Shown: positions 1-7,600 of the stretch, one piece after another
How the letters are laid out: each line of letters opens with the position of its first letter
How positions within the stretch are numbered: position 1 is the stretch's first letter
Source: Leifsonia sp052114085
GTDB lineage: Bacteria; Actinomycetota; Actinomycetes; Actinomycetales; Microbacteriaceae
DNA length: 64,000 bases
Assembly (NCBI RefSeq): GCF_052114085.1
Contig: NZ_JBFREB010000001.1
Span: 2,666,001 to 2,730,000, forward strand
Direction of reading: 5' to 3'
Translations under genes and position numbers: made by a program
The notes under the pieces: model-generated
Database searches by the model: none
Seen by the model: only the letters and a program-made list of their open reading frames with translations
What the model was told of the DNA's origin: nothing

Positions 1-45
1 CTTCGGCGTCCGTCCCTTACGGACCAACTGCTGAATGGTTGGCAC
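1..45 (-). CDS. rpsL: 30S ribosomal protein S12, N-terminal 15 codons (partial)
   Basis: The minus strand reads VPTIQQLVRKGRTPK from a GTG start, which is the characteristic beginning of ribosomal protein S12. S12 is part of the decoding centre of the small subunit. An AAAAGGAG ribosome binding site sits about seven bases before the start. The gene runs off the left edge of the window. In most actinobacteria it opens the rpsL-rpsG-fusA-tuf operon shortly after rpoC; here rpoC ends about 24 kb away on the same strand. Confidence 0.93.
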   Translation of the reverse strand, partial: MPTIQQLVRKGRTPK

Positions 46-303
46 TGAACTTCTCCTTTTATGGACTGCACGGTGACAGTTGCTGCATCTACCCCAGGAG
101 CCACCGACCCGTTGGACGGGCGCGGAGGTTCTCGGGGGAATCGGCCGACAGGCGTTGTCCGCCAGCCGATATGCCGTGGGGGCCGGGATTCCGTGCGGTT
201 TCCCTGCCCATCGGATGAGTACGTGCCGGCCCGCTCAGCTCCTGCCCCCTCTGAGGCGATAAGCACGGAGGGCATGAGACAAGCGCGCGACAAAGCGCAC
301 ACC
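46..303 (-). promoter_or_regulatory. Long 5' leader of the rpsL operon
   Basis: This non-coding stretch lies between the predicted transcription start near 303 and the rpsL start codon. Short ORFs in it have no ribosome binding site and no protein-like composition. I see no classical terminator or obvious riboswitch. A leader of about 258 nt on a ribosomal protein operon could carry autoregulation, but nothing in the sequence proves that. Confidence 0.45.
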
Positions 304-309
304 CGATAA

Positions 310-338
310 ATACTATCCGCCGGGCTCCTGGCGGTCAA
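310..338 (-). promoter_or_regulatory. Predicted promoter of the rpsL operon
   Basis: On the minus strand a TTGACC -35 box (333-338) and a TAGTAT -10 box (310-315) are separated by exactly 17 bases. This is close to the housekeeping sigma consensus. It is the only strong minus-strand promoter seen upstream of rpsL. It lies downstream of the WXG100 gene terminator, so rpsL is probably transcribed independently of the secretion locus. Confidence 0.75.
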
Positions 339-377
339 ATGGACGAGGGCCTTCGGGGGCCGTGTCCGCGCACGGCG

Positions 378-412
378 AAAAGGGCGGCCGTCCTTCCGGA
401 CGACCGCCCTTC
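378..412 (-). terminator. Intrinsic terminator after the WXG100 gene
   Basis: An inverted repeat with arms of about 13 bp (AAGGGCGGCCGTC and its complement, one mismatch) surrounds a short loop. On the minus strand it is followed by TTTT. It ends the transcript of the WXG100 gene before the rpsL promoter. Confidence 0.75.
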
Positions 413-431
413 GTGGCGCGTGGAGGTCGGC

Positions 432-728
432 TCAGCCGCCGATGCCCTTGGCGAGCTCGCTGTCGACGTTCTGGAGCGCGTCGGCGGCCTTGGTGAGGAA
501 CTGCGACATCCCGTCGAGTCCGTTCACCGCCTCCGTCGTGCCCTTGGTGAACTGCTCGTACGAGGTGTGGAAGGCTCCCGACGCCTGGTCCGTGACGAAG
601 CCGCCGTTGACCAGGCCGTTCACCAGGTTCTGCAGCTCGTGGAGCTTCGCGGTGATGTCGTCCTTGCCTGCGGTGAGGCGGTTGGCGGCATCGGTCATCT
701 CGCCGTACGTGACATTCATGTTGGCCAT
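432..728 (-). CDS. WXG100 family type VII secretion protein (98 aa)
   Basis: This is a small, all-helical, signal-peptide-free protein starting MANMNVTYGEMTDAANRL. Its size and two predicted helices joined by a glycine-containing turn fit the WXG100 (ESAT-6/CFP-10) family, which is exported as folded dimers by the type VII secretion ATPase. The usual Trp of the W-x-G turn is absent; the turn reads NGGFVTDQASGAF. The start was chosen at MANMNV because an AAGGA ribosome binding site lies seven bases upstream and the longer reading frame adds atypical sequence. A palindromic site shared with the rest of the locus lies upstream and a terminator follows, so it is a single-gene transcript. I see no clear YxxxD/E export motif at the C-terminus. 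Confidence 0.85.
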   Translation of the reverse strand: MANMNVTYGEMTDAANRLTAGKDDITAKLHELQNLVNGLVNGGFVTDQASGAFHTSYEQFTKGTTEAVNGLDGMSQFLTKAADALQNVDSELAKGIGG

Positions 729-789
729 GACGGTCCTTATCCCTTCGGTTCGAAAGAGGCCGTACCCCCGGGGCCGACCAGCTACGTCC

Positions 790-835
790 ACCTAACCAGG
801 CCCGGCCCGAGGACGGAATGGGGAGCACTCCCCAT
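790..835 (-). promoter_or_regulatory. Type VII locus palindrome, site 1, with adjacent -10
   Basis: A perfect palindrome ATGGGGAG-CA-CTCCCCAT occupies 818-835, between the divergent WXG100 and membrane protein genes. Reading toward the WXG100 gene, a TTAGGT -10 candidate (790-795) begins 22 bases beyond the palindrome, which therefore abuts the -35 position. An almost identical palindrome at 4579-4596 has the same geometry. A dimeric activator binding next to the -35 would fit. The regulator is not identifiable in the window. Confidence 0.7.
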
Positions 836-881
836 CCGGGCGGGTTCACCGCCGCAGGCCCAGCGGGATAGCCTGGCAGCC

Positions 882-1640
882 ATGCCGTCGTATAGTCCGA
901 TGAAGCCGAACGCGAACCCCGCCGCCGCGCGTGCCCGACTGCCGCGCTCCGACCGAGCGTCGACGCCCCCGTCGGCGGCCGAGCGAGCCCTGCGACCGGT
1001 CGGTTACCTGCTGGTGGCGCTGGTGTGGACGGCGCTGAGCGTGGTCACCCTTCTGCTCCCCGCCGCCCTTCCGTTCGCCCTCTGGAGCACGAATCCCGAC
1101 TTCAGCTCGCAGGAGTTCGTCACCGGTGGTGACGTCGTCCCGACAGTGCTGTTCCTGATCTTCGCCGTCGTCGTGCTGGTGCCACTGCTCGGCTACGCCT
1201 TCGTCGCGCTGCCCCTCGCCTCCGTGCCGCTCGCGGTGCTGTCCTGGACGTATGTCGGACGCAGCCTGGCGCCCGCGTACGCCGGCGAGCGCCTGTCGAG
1301 CACCGGATGGTCCCGGAACGTGATCGGCCCGCCGACCCTGGGGCCGACGGCGCTGTCGTTGCTGCCCGTCCGATTGACCGCGTGGACCCGGTTCTGGACC
1401 GAGCTGATGCTGCTCGGCTGGCGACCCGGCCGCGGCATCCTCCTCGCGGGCATCCCCTACGGGCTGGCGTCGTTCGCCGTCGCCGGGTGGCTGTTCTGGC
1501 CGGTCGGCACCGTCGGCGTAGCCGTGTGGACCATCCTCACGGCCGCACTCGTCGTCGCGACCGTCGTGCTGGTGGTGCGTGCGTACCGGCAGCGGGTCAG
1601 CGGCCGCCGGCCGGCAGCCCGAGCGGTGCCCGGAAGCTGA
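882..1640 (+). CDS. Membrane protein of the type VII secretion locus (252 aa, unknown function)
   Basis: I do not recognise this family. After a basic, Pro/Ala-rich N-terminus of about 38 residues there are several hydrophobic segments, near residues 41-65, 80-120 (probably two) and 180-230 (probably two), joined by short polar loops. This is an integral membrane protein with a cytoplasmic N-terminus. The ATG at 882 was chosen because TAGCCT, a plausible -10 box, lies seven bases upstream with no ribosome binding site, as expected for a leaderless mRNA. A second ATG lies 18 bases later. Its 3' end overlaps the convergent next gene by 44 bases. Its position opposite the WXG100 gene and behind the shared palindrome makes a role in the secretion apparatus possible, but this is inference. 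Confidence 0.75.
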   Translation: MPSYSPMKPNANPAAARARLPRSDRASTPPSAAERALRPVGYLLVALVWTALSVVTLLLPAALPFALWSTNPDFSSQEFVTGGDVVPTVLFLIFAVVVLVPLLGYAFVALPLASVPLAVLSWTYVGRSLAPAYAGERLSSTGWSRNVIGPPTLGPTALSLLPVRLTAWTRFWTELMLLGWRPGRGILLAGIPYGLASFAVAGWLFWPVGTVGVAVWTILTAALVVATVVLVVRAYRQRVSGRRPAARAVPGS

Positions 1641-2208
1641 TCGAGTCGATCATCGCGTCGAAGAGCTCCAGGTAGAGCTCCGGTGCGGTGGCCATCGGTG
1701 CGTTGACGCGCGCGTGGATGAGGCGCTCGCCTGCTGGTGCCGCGAACCGGTAGTCGGCGACGAGCTCCGGCGCTGATTGCTCCTCGTACGTCGTCTGGCG
1801 GACCGTCGAGCGCCGGCGGACCGGGCCGAGGGAGAGGTCGAGGGCCTCGTCGTCGGGGAAGCAACGCCCGAGATGGACGGCCGCGTCGGCCTCCGCATCG
1901 GGGGCGGTCGGCCACTCCTCTCGCGAGAGCACGATGGATGCCGGGAACGGTACGCCCGGCAGGATCTCGAGCGACAGGGCCAGCGCGAACGCGGAGCTGT
2001 CGTTCGCCAGGGCGACCAGACGCTCCAACTCGGTCTTCGCGGTGCGGCGCACGCGTGCCAGCCGGTCCGCCCGTCCCACCCGCTCGGTGACGAGCCGCTG
2101 GATGCGGCGCGCGGCCGCATCCTCGTCGTGCAGCGGGATCATCACCCAGGTTCCGGGGAAGACGATGGTCAGTTCGGCGTCAAGGGGGGTCAGGCGCGGG
2201 TCACTCAT
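1597..2208 (-). CDS. Cytoplasmic protein of the type VII locus, paralogue A (203 aa)
   Basis: No named family is recognised. The protein is soluble and acidic, with no signal peptide or membrane segment. Near the N-terminus it has FPGTWVMIPL, then a basic helical stretch (residues ~30-70), then a strand-rich region ending in LFDAMIDSISFRAPLG. This layout repeats in the next gene upstream (FEAPDSWYDVEL at the start, a terminal ADSLRVTLG), so the two are probably distant paralogues. The pattern of an early aromatic-Trp strand and a final helix ending in a D-S-[IL] motif recalls Mog1/PsbP-like folds such as LpqN. That is a structural guess. It overlaps the upstream gene by 4 bases (ATGA), which implies translational coupling. 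Confidence 0.8.
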   Translation of the reverse strand: MSDPRLTPLDAELTIVFPGTWVMIPLHDEDAAARRIQRLVTERVGRADRLARVRRTAKTELERLVALANDSSAFALALSLEILPGVPFPASIVLSREEWPTAPDAEADAAVHLGRCFPDDEALDLSLGPVRRRSTVRQTTYEEQSAPELVADYRFAAPAGERLIHARVNAPMATAPELYLELFDAMIDSISFRAPLGLPAGGR

Positions 2209-2843
2209 GCGTACTCCCCGAGGGTGACGCGAAGCGAGTCGGCGATCTGCTGCGTCTCCTCCACCATGTCGGCGAAACCGCCGACGAACGCGGACCGGAA
2301 CACCATCTGGAACGCCTGCGCCGACCCGACGGGGAAGACGGCGAACACGACGCGTTGCTCGAGCAGGGCGTCCCCCGTTTCTCCCGCGTTCTGCGCATCC
2401 TCACCGGCGATCGCCGTCAGGTGCGTGAAGCCGACCAGCTCACCGGTCGCATGGGCGGTGCGCCACGACCGGTAGCCGAGGATCTCGTAGCCCGGCTCGC
2501 GGTGCGCGCCCTCTGCGTCGGCGGCGGCGAGGTAGCTCTCGGGGCTGTCGTCGGTCTCCAGTTGGAGCAGTTCGATCGTCTGGAACGCGTTCAGCACACC
2601 GGCCGCGGGCACGGGGATGTAGACCCGCGCGCGGGTCGCTCCGGTCGGGTCCTCCGCGTGCAGCACGCGCTGCAGCGCGCGCAGCCGCTCCGTCAGGTCG
2701 GCCGAGAGAGCACCGGCGTCCAGGGAGGCGACGAGGCGCTCGGGCCAGTCGTCACTCCCGTGCTCCCCCAGCAACTCGACGTCGTACCAGCTGTCCGGCG
2801 CCTCGAAGGAGAAGTCGACGATGTCCTGCGGGCTCAGCGTCAT
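2205..2843 (-). CDS. Cytoplasmic protein of the type VII locus, paralogue B (212 aa)
   Basis: Unrecognised soluble protein beginning MTLSPQDIVDFSFEAPDSWY, without signal peptide or membrane helices. It shares its overall layout with its downstream neighbour: an early Trp-containing strand, a helical region with RLRALQRVL, a strand-rich centre, and a last helix ending in QQIADSLRVTLG. It lies 14 bases after the putative secreted protein with a GAGG ribosome binding site, and it ends in a 4-base overlap with the next gene. Position directly after a large secretion substrate suggests a chaperone, adaptor or immunity role. The sequence alone does not decide between them. Confidence 0.8.
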   Translation of the reverse strand: MTLSPQDIVDFSFEAPDSWYDVELLGEHGSDDWPERLVASLDAGALSADLTERLRALQRVLHAEDPTGATRARVYIPVPAAGVLNAFQTIELLQLETDDSPESYLAAADAEGAHREPGYEILGYRSWRTAHATGELVGFTHLTAIAGEDAQNAGETGDALLEQRVVFAVFPVGSAQAFQMVFRSAFVGGFADMVEETQQIADSLRVTLGEYA

Positions 2844-2857
2844 ATCCGGTCCACCTC

Positions 2858-4210
2858 TCAGCCGTTGTGACTCTTGTAGGTCGGAACATACGTGTTCCCC
2901 TGGCCGATCGCGAATTTCTGCAGGTCGACGCTCGGCAGCTGCGGGAGGTCGGTGTGGTTGCGACCGCCGTCCAGCTTGTTGACGATGGAGTCGACCTTGC
3001 CGGGAGCGTTGACGAGCTCCACACCCTTGTTGATCAGCGCCGACCCCTGGTGGTAGGCCGCCACGACGGTCAAGGGATTCAGCTCCCGGGCCCCGAGGTC
3101 GTGCGAGACCGCGCGGACCACGTTCTGGTCGATGCCGAGCAGGGCGCGCATGGCCTTCGCCTTGTCCGCGCCGCTCGTGACCAGAGCCTTGTACGCCTCC
3201 CGCTGGGCCGCGCCGGATTCTCCCGCGGCCTTCCAGATGTTCAGGTCCTTGCCCGGGTTCTGGAACAGCTTGGTGGTCGCCGACTTCATCAGGCGCTTGC
3301 CCATCTGCATCTTGAGGATGGCGTTCGGGCTCGTGTGCACGCCACCGACCATCTTCGGCACTCGGGCCAGCCCCTTGATCCGCGCCGCCTTGCCCAGGAA
3401 CGCGAAGATGCGGCCGCCGAAGACGCTGAGCACGACCGTGACGGCGGCGCCCAGGATGTCGAGGAACGAGCCCTCGCCGTTCGCGAACTTCACCACCGCG
3501 TCCACCAGCTTGATGATGGACGCGACGATCGCGATCACCGCGAGGACCTGCCCGAGCACGGGCACCCAGGCCAGGAAGATGGCGAGCACCCCGGCGATGT
3601 CGCCGATCGTGCTGATCACATCCATCACCTTGTCCCAGAAACCCGGGTTCTTGAGGCCGTTGTTGTGGTGGTCGACGACATCGACGATGGCGTCGACCGC
3701 CTTCTCGGCGGCACGGTTCTTCTTCTCGCGGGCGTCGTACCAGGCCTGGTGCGCTGCCTGGAGAGCCGCATTCGCATCCCGTGCCGCGTCGTCGGCCTTG
3801 TCCGCTGCCTTACCCGCGGTGGAGGCATCCTCGGGCTTCGCGCTCTGGGCCTCGGTGTGTGCGGTGGCAGCGGCGGTGTGCGCGGAGTCGGCCGCGCTCT
3901 TCTTCTGGTCGATGAGGGCGATGGCCCTGGTCGCGTCGTCCTGCGCCTCACGCAGCTCCGCGGCGTAGGTGATGAGCGCCGCAGCCGTCTTCGCGTAGCG
4001 GTCCTTGGCCTTGCCGATGTCGTCGGCGGTGTCCTTCGCCATCTCCTGCAGCTTGGAGACGGCCTGCGACTTGTAGCCGTCGACGTCATGGATCTTGTTC
4101 AGCTCCTTGACCGATCGCTGGATGGCCTCGCCGATGGACTGGTAGTGCCGGGCCTTCGACTCCAGCACGTCGGGGTCGCCGGTCAGCGGCTGGAACTCCT
4201 TGTCGCTCAC
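2858..4210 (-). CDS. Putative type VII-secreted protein (450 aa)
   Basis: The N-terminus (residues ~5-40, FQPLTGDPDVLESKARHY) resembles the N-terminal domain of putative T7SS-secreted proteins of actinobacteria, which helps target large substrates. Residues ~45-180 are long amphipathic, Ala/Lys-rich helices with coiled-coil character. Residues ~190-240 and ~250-272 hold two or three strongly hydrophobic segments. The C-terminal ~170 residues are soluble and match no toxin domain I know. The GTG start at 4210 was chosen because it overlaps the stop of the preceding WXG100-like gene (GTGA). Upstream in-frame sequence would run through that gene in another frame. The layout resembles LXG-type effectors that pair with a small WXG100-like partner encoded just upstream. 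Confidence 0.8.
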   Translation of the reverse strand: MSDKEFQPLTGDPDVLESKARHYQSIGEAIQRSVKELNKIHDVDGYKSQAVSKLQEMAKDTADDIGKAKDRYAKTAAALITYAAELREAQDDATRAIALIDQKKSAADSAHTAAATAHTEAQSAKPEDASTAGKAADKADDAARDANAALQAAHQAWYDAREKKNRAAEKAVDAIVDVVDHHNNGLKNPGFWDKVMDVISTIGDIAGVLAIFLAWVPVLGQVLAVIAIVASIIKLVDAVVKFANGEGSFLDILGAAVTVVLSVFGGRIFAFLGKAARIKGLARVPKMVGGVHTSPNAILKMQMGKRLMKSATTKLFQNPGKDLNIWKAAGESGAAQREAYKALVTSGADKAKAMRALLGIDQNVVRAVSHDLGARELNPLTVVAAYHQGSALINKGVELVNAPGKVDSIVNKLDGGRNHTDLPQLPSVDLQKFAIGQGNTYVPTYKSHNG

Positions 4211-4494
4211 TTCTTGTCCTCCAGCGCCTTGGCGAGGTCGCCATCCACCTTCACGAAGTTGTCTGCGACAGCGGCGATCACCTGCTGCACGTTCTTCACG
4301 TTCTCGGTCATGTCCTTGCGCTTCTCGTTCCACTTGTGCGCGAAGTCCCGGACGTGGTTGTGCAGGTCGTCGTGACCGGTGGCGTCCGCAACCGCGTCGC
4401 TGAAGTCGTCGGCGTTCTGGAACTCGCGCACGACGGCGTCGAGGTCGTCACGCAGCTGCACCAGTTCGTCCAGCTTGAGTACGAGATCGGACAC
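4207..4494 (-). CDS. WXG100-like small helical protein, likely partner of the secreted protein (95 aa)
   Basis: A compact two-helix protein with a central Trp (W55, in FAHKWNEKRKDM) where the W-x-G turn is expected; the glycine is missing. Size and helix pattern fit WXG100-type partners that dimerise with the N-terminus of larger type VII substrates. It starts at GTG with a strong GGGGAGGAAC ribosome binding site. Its stop overlaps the GTG of the 450-residue protein, so the two are made in a coupled way. TACGGT at 4551-4556 is a likely -10 on this strand, 22 bases from the shared palindrome. Confidence 0.8.
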   Translation of the reverse strand: MSDLVLKLDELVQLRDDLDAVVREFQNADDFSDAVADATGHDDLHNHVRDFAHKWNEKRKDMTENVKNVQQVIAAVADNFVKVDGDLAKALEDKK

Positions 4495-4550
4495 TGTTCC
4501 TCCCCTGTCGGTCCACGATGCCCGGGTCCTCGGGCCATCCTGCCTTCAGC

Positions 4551-4625
4551 ACCGTACCGGTGGTCCAGCGGGAGAGCGATGGGGAGCGGTCCCCATCCAC
4601 ACGTGTCGCAGGCAGTGGGTATGGT
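4551..4625. promoter_or_regulatory. Type VII locus palindrome, site 2, between divergent promoters
   Basis: The palindrome ATGGGGA-GCGG-TCCCCAT fills 4579-4596. It matches site 1 at 16 of 18 positions. To the right, TATGGT (4620-4625) lies 23 bases away and six bases before the GTG start of the ATPase gene, giving a leaderless transcript; TCCACA (4596-4601) is a partial -35. To the left, TACGGT (4551-4556) lies 22 bases away on the minus strand and serves the WXG100-like/secreted-protein operon. The near-symmetric spacing suggests one bound dimer controls both directions. Confidence 0.7.
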
Positions 4626-4631
4626 GCTGAA

Positions 4632-7600
4632 GTGCGACTGAAACTGACTCTCGCCCGCCCGTCCGGCAGCAGCGATGACATCGTCGTCACCGCGGACGCC
4701 GCGGCCAGCATCTCGGAGGTCGCGGCGACCATCGCGCGCATCGACCCGCGGCGCACCGGTCCGGTCGCCGCGCCCGGCGCGCTGACCCTGCGCGCGCAGT
4801 TGCCCGGACAGGCCGATCCGCTCATCTTGCCGCCGGATGCGCCGGTGGGTGAGGCGTGGATCGGCAGCGGCGCCACGGTGGCGCTGGCGGATGCCGGACT
4901 CCACTACGCACCGCCGGAGCTCGGCGACGTGCCCGTGGTGGCGACACTGCGCGTGCTGAACGGCACGCAGACCGGGACCGAGTTCCCGCTGCGCGCCGGC
5001 TCGACGGTTCTGGGCCGCGACGAGTCGTGCGACATCGTGCTGGAGGACCCGCTGGTGTCGAAGCGCCATGTGCGCTTCGAGGCGGGCGACGGCGTGGAGG
5101 TCGTCGACCTCGGCTCGGCCAACGGCGTCGTCGTCGACGGCGGTCTGGTGACACGGTTCACCGTCCGGCGCACCGAGACCCTGCTGCTCGGCGACACCGA
5201 GGTGGAGCTCGAGGTCAGGGCGGCCTCCGAGCTCCCTGCTGCGACGCCCACTGCCGGTCCGGTGTTCTTCAACCGATCGCCGCGCGTCGAGCGGCGCTAC
5301 GCGGGCCAGGTCTTCCAGGCCCCCGAAGTGCCGGGCGAGAAGGACGACCCGCCCTTCCCGCTGCTCGCGATGATCACCCCGCTGCTCCTCGGTGGGGCGA
5401 TGTTCGCCCTGACCCGCCAGCCGACCACGTTGCTGTTCGTGCTGCTCTCTCCGGTCATGCTGATCGGCAACTACATCAGCGGACGCACGCGCGGCAAGCG
5501 CAAGCTGAAGAAGCAGATCGCCGCCTTCGAGCAGCGACTCGAGGCGCTCTCGACCAAGCTCGAGCAGGAGCGTCGGACGGAGGTCGAACTGCGGAGGGCG
5601 GAGACCCCGACCACGGCCGATGCGCTGTCCGAGGCCGTCCGCCGCGGTCCCCTGCTCTGGACACGCCGGCCTGAGCACTGGTCGTTCCTCAACCTCCAAC
5701 TCGGGCGCGGGACAATGCGCTCGCGCAACACCGTGCAGGCCGTCGACCGCGCAGAACTGATCGTCGAGTTCCAGGAGCGATTGGATGCGGTCGTCGCCGC
5801 CAACGAGCGCGTCGACGACGTGCCCGTGCTCGACAACCTGTACGAGTCGGGCGCGCTCGGCATCGCGGGGCCCGCCGATCTGATCGCCGGCTCCGTCAAT
5901 TCGGTGCTGGTGCAGCTCACCTCCCTGCACTCCCCCGCGGAGCTCGCCGTCGCCGCCCTGGTCTCTCCGCGCTGGTCGCGAGAGCTCAGCTGGCTCAAGT
6001 GGATGCCGCACACCTCATCGCCGCACAGCCCACTGCCGGGCAGCCACCTCGCCGACAGCGCGTCCAGCGCAGCCGGCGTGCTGAGCGCGCTCGAAGGCCT
6101 GATCGAGGAACGGCTGGCCGACGCCCGGCGCGGACCGCAGCGCCGCGGCGCCATGGAGCAGGAGCGCGCCGCGCTGGAACGCGGAGCCGACGTTGGCCGC
6201 TCGCAGACGACCGACGGCACACCGTCTCCGGTGCCGGCGGTGGTGGTGGTCATCTCCGATGACGTCGCCGTCGACCGTGCCCGACTGGTGCAGCTCGCGG
6301 AGGCCGCGGCGGACGCCGGAGTCTTCCCGGTCTGGATCTCCGACGACGTCGCCGCCCTGCCGGCCGTGTGCCGCACGTTCCTGCAGCACACCGACCAGCC
6401 GCATCGCGCTCGCGCGGGCTTCGTGCGGCTCGGCGAGACGGTCGACGATGTCGTCACCGAGCCGGTCAGCGCCGCGACCGCCCTCGACTATGCGAAGCGG
6501 ATGGCCCCCGTCATCGACGCCGGCGCGCTGGTCGCCGACGCGAGCGACCTGCCCCGGTCGATCTCCCTCGTGACGCTCCTCGGGCATGAGCTGGCCGAGT
6601 CCTCCAGCGCCGTGGTGGACCGCTGGCGGCAGAACGCGTCCATCCACGACCGCAGCTCGAGCGACCGGCCCGCGCGCCGCCGACCGGGCACACTGCGCGC
6701 GACGATCGGCTCCGCCGGTGTCGACGCCATGCACCTCGACCTGCGGACGCAGGGCCCGCACGCCCTCGTCGGCGGCACCACGGGAGCCGGAAAGAGCGAA
6801 TTCCTGCAGGCGTGGGTGCTCGGGATGGCCGCCGAATACAGCCCCGACCGCGTCACCTTCCTCTTCGTCGACTACAAGGGCGGCTCCGCCTTCGCGGACT
6901 GCGTCAGCCTTCCGCACTGCGTGGGTCTGGTGACCGACCTCAGCCCGCACCTGGTCCGTCGTGCCCTCACCAGCCTCCGCGCCGAACTGCACCACCGCGA
7001 ACACCTGCTGAACCGGAAGAAGGCGAAGGATCTGCTCGAGCTGGAGAAGCGCGGCGACCCGGACAGTCCTCCCGCTCTGGTGCTCGTGATCGACGAGTTC
7101 GCGGCCCTGGTCGGCGAGGTTCCGGAGTTCGTAGACGGCGTCGTCGACATCGCTCAGCGCGGCCGCTCCCTCGGCATCCACCTCATCATGGCGACGCAGC
7201 GTCCGGCCGGTGTCATCAAGGACAACCTGCGCGCCAACACCAACCTCCGCATCGCGCTGCGCATGGCCGACGAGTCGGACAGCCAGGATGTGGTGGGCGT
7301 TCCCGACGCCGGTCACTTCGATCCCGGGATCCCGGGCCGCGGGCTGGCGAAGACCGGACCCGGGCGCCTGGTGCGATTCCAGTCCGCCTACGGCGGCGGC
7401 TGGACCACCCGGGAGCCGGAGCGCGCGGGCGTCGAGGTCTCCGAGCTGCGCTTCGGCGGCGAAGTGCGCTGGGAGGAGGAGCGTCCGGCGGAGGAGCCGG
7501 AGCGCGACCTCGGCCCGACCGACCAGCAGCGCCTGGTCGCCTCGATCGTGCGCGCGCAAGCCGCCGCGCACATCCCGGCGCCACGTCGGCCGTGGCTCGA

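Noticed and set aside
313..849. 178-residue minus-strand frame across the WXG100 gene and its terminator
   Set aside because: It is another frame of the real WXG100 gene and runs through the terminator hairpin.
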